The notes under the pieces are model-generated. The model saw only the letters and a program-made list of their open reading frames with translations, was not told the origin of the DNA and did no database searches. This document shows, one piece after another, positions 62,688-64,000 of a stretch of DNA of 64,000 nucleotides. The DNA comes from Syngnathus acus (taxonomy: Eukaryota; Chordata; Actinopteri; Syngnathiformes; Syngnathidae): assembly GCF_901709675.1 (NCBI RefSeq), contig NC_051098.1:6759000-6822999 (forward strand), in the 5' to 3' direction. How positions within the stretch are numbered: the stretch's first letter is position 1; the number at the start of each line of letters is the position of its first letter. The position numbers and the translations under genes were made by a program.

Positions 62688-64000
62688 TTATTCATCGTAG
62701 TGAAGTGAAGAAAGGAACTTATCCACATCCAAGTCATGTGGGAAACAATTTATGAGGTTTTTCTTTTGCTGCAGGATTGAAAACAGAGTGGGAATTAGAT
62801 GAGAATTAAAAAAAAAATCTTTTCCAAGGTTACATCAAACAGCCATTAATAACAAGAGAAAAAGAACATGCAATTTTTGCCTGTCAGTCTTCTGATAAAA
62901 ATAAATAAAAAATTCAAAACCATAGTAACAAACTAAATAGTTATAGTGTTATATACTTGCTTGTTCGTGCGTGGCCTTTTTGTTCTTGACTTTCTTTCTC
63001 ATTTGCCAAGTGATCATTTATTAACCAAATACTGTTTACCAGCTCAGTGTCCGCCCTGAGACTGGAAGGTTGTGGGTTCAAACCCCGGCCGGGTCATACC
63101 AAAGACTATAAAAATGGGACCCATTGCCTCCCTGCTTGGCACTCAGCATTAAGGGTTGGAATTGGGGGGTTAGATCACCAACTGATTCCCGAGCGCGGCA
63201 CCGCTGCTGCTCACTGCTCCCCTCTCCCCCAGGGGATGGATTCAAATCACACGGGGATGGGTTAAATGCAGAGGACAAATTTCACCACACCCAGGTGTGT
63301 GTGTGACGATCATTGGGACTTTAATCTTTTTAATCTTTTTTAAGTCAAGATATTACAGAGAACAGCCAGAATCTTCTGATGTGGTCTTGCACCACCTGGA
63401 GGCAGTCTGGATTTTTCTGTCATTGACTCCGCTTGAAATGGCAGGACTAAAATTTCAAGTTATGACAGAAAGACCATCTATTTAAGAGGCTACTTAAAAC
63501 TAAATGTGAAAATCCATTAAAATAATACCAAGTAGACGTGCCTTACCTTTTTTTGCTTTTTAGTGGGAGATTGCTTTAAAGATTTCTTAACAGGGGGGGT
63601 TGCTGTGGAAGGGGACTGCTTCCGTTTCTTGGAATTCTCCAAGTTTGCAGGAGACTTTTCGCCTGCCTCTTGGCGCAAACTGTTCTTGAGTGGAGTGCCA
63701 GTCCTGGCGATGGCGGCACGAGACAGGATCATTAGCGTGTGAGCAGCCATATTGATGCTGTTTTCACTGCCGGTCTCACTGGCGGGGCTGCAGGTCGGGA
63801 CGTCTGGGGTGTTATGGGGAAGAAGATTCTTAGGTGTTCCCTCCGCATCTTTACCCTTCTTCTGTTGCAAGGGAGTCCTTGGACTTTTCATCGACTCTTC
63901 TGGGTTACCACCAGTCCCTGGGGTTCGTGGACCAGTAAGATCTGGGCTGTTGAGTCCTACCGGTAATCTCTTAGCAGGTCTGGGAGGAGAGTTCAGCCCT
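62688..64000 (-). CDS. npat: NPAT, C-terminal exons (gene runs off the window)
   Basis: NPAT is a nuclear coactivator of histone gene transcription in S phase, a cyclin E/CDK2 substrate. Two exons are visible: 63547 to beyond 64000, and the terminal 62688-62768, joined in phase 0. The penultimate exon carries SPPRPAKRLPVG, SINMAAHTLMILSRAAIART and basic runs (KKRKQSPS, KKQKK). The last encodes QKKNLINCFPHDLDVDKFL followed by SSLHYDE. The NMAAHTLMILSRAAI block and the DVDKFL-SLHYDE end match the C-terminus of vertebrate NPAT as I recall it. The repeated basic/SP motifs fit nuclear localisation and CDK phosphorylation. The N-terminal LisH part lies outside the window. Confidence 0.78.
63039..63340 (+). 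mobile_element. tRNA-derived SINE, second copy
   Basis: Same family as 28639-28926, opposite orientation, inside the last npat intron. It lacks about 16 bases of the A-box part of the head but keeps the B box (gggttcaaaccccggcc), body and tail. It is absent from the duplicate npat fragment at 49.9-50.0 kb, so it inserted after that duplication or was lost there. Confidence 0.85.

Overview
This is eukaryotic, almost certainly ray-finned fish, nuclear DNA. The evidence is a set of compact GT-AG introns, an OlfC/vomeronasal type-2-like receptor, a tandem pair of fish-style C2H2 zinc-finger genes with acidic N-termini, tRNA-derived SINEs, hAT and pogo-like DNA transposon remnants, and six housekeeping genes whose spliced products align end to end with vertebrate proteins as I remember them. 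I cannot name the species. No prokaryotic system, CRISPR array, rRNA gene or phage is present.

Layout. 0.6-5.4 kb (-): an intact 956-aa class C GPCR with an unusual 14-exon structure. 5.4-8.7 kb: intergenic sequence and the likely gmps 3' UTR. 8.7-17.4 kb (-): gmps, 16 coding exons. 17.4-22.0 kb: repeat-rich spacer. 22.1-24.7 kb (+): slc33a1, 8 coding exons. 24.7-27.4 kb: convergent 3' flanks with a GATA microsatellite. 27.4-34.3 kb (-): rps6kb1, 15 exons, head to head with tubd1 (35.2-38.2 kb, +, 7 exons). 38.5 kb (-): the mir-21 hairpin, downstream of and on the same strand as vmp1 (39.5-47.8 kb, -, 11 coding exons). 48.8-63.4 kb: a young rearranged block holding a stray copy of the npat last exon, zinc-finger gene 1 with a LINE fragment in its intron, a pogo-like element with a nested hAT MITE, zinc-finger gene 2 with a premature stop, and an inverted broken copy of vmp1 exons 8-10. 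62.7-64.0 kb (-): the 3' end of the real npat gene, running off the window.

Functions. gmps makes GMP. slc33a1 carries acetyl-CoA into the ER. rps6kb1 is the mTORC1 effector kinase. tubd1 is the centriole/basal-body delta-tubulin. vmp1 is an ER scramblase needed for autophagosome formation. npat drives histone transcription at S phase. They do not form one pathway; they are linked by conserved synteny (gmps-slc33a1 as a pair, rps6kb1-tubd1-mir21-vmp1 as a block).

I reconstructed coding sequences by hand from splice sites and reading phase. The summed exon lengths are whole codon numbers for all six complete conserved or receptor genes: receptor 956 aa, gmps 690, slc33a1 555, rps6kb1 505, tubd1 473, vmp1 405. 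Individual exon ends could be off by a base. The strongest points for follow-up are the intron-split receptor with its Ala/Lys-rich second intracellular loop, the mir-21 locus, and the vmp1/npat/zinc-finger rearrangement. I saw no convincing undescribed multi-gene system.
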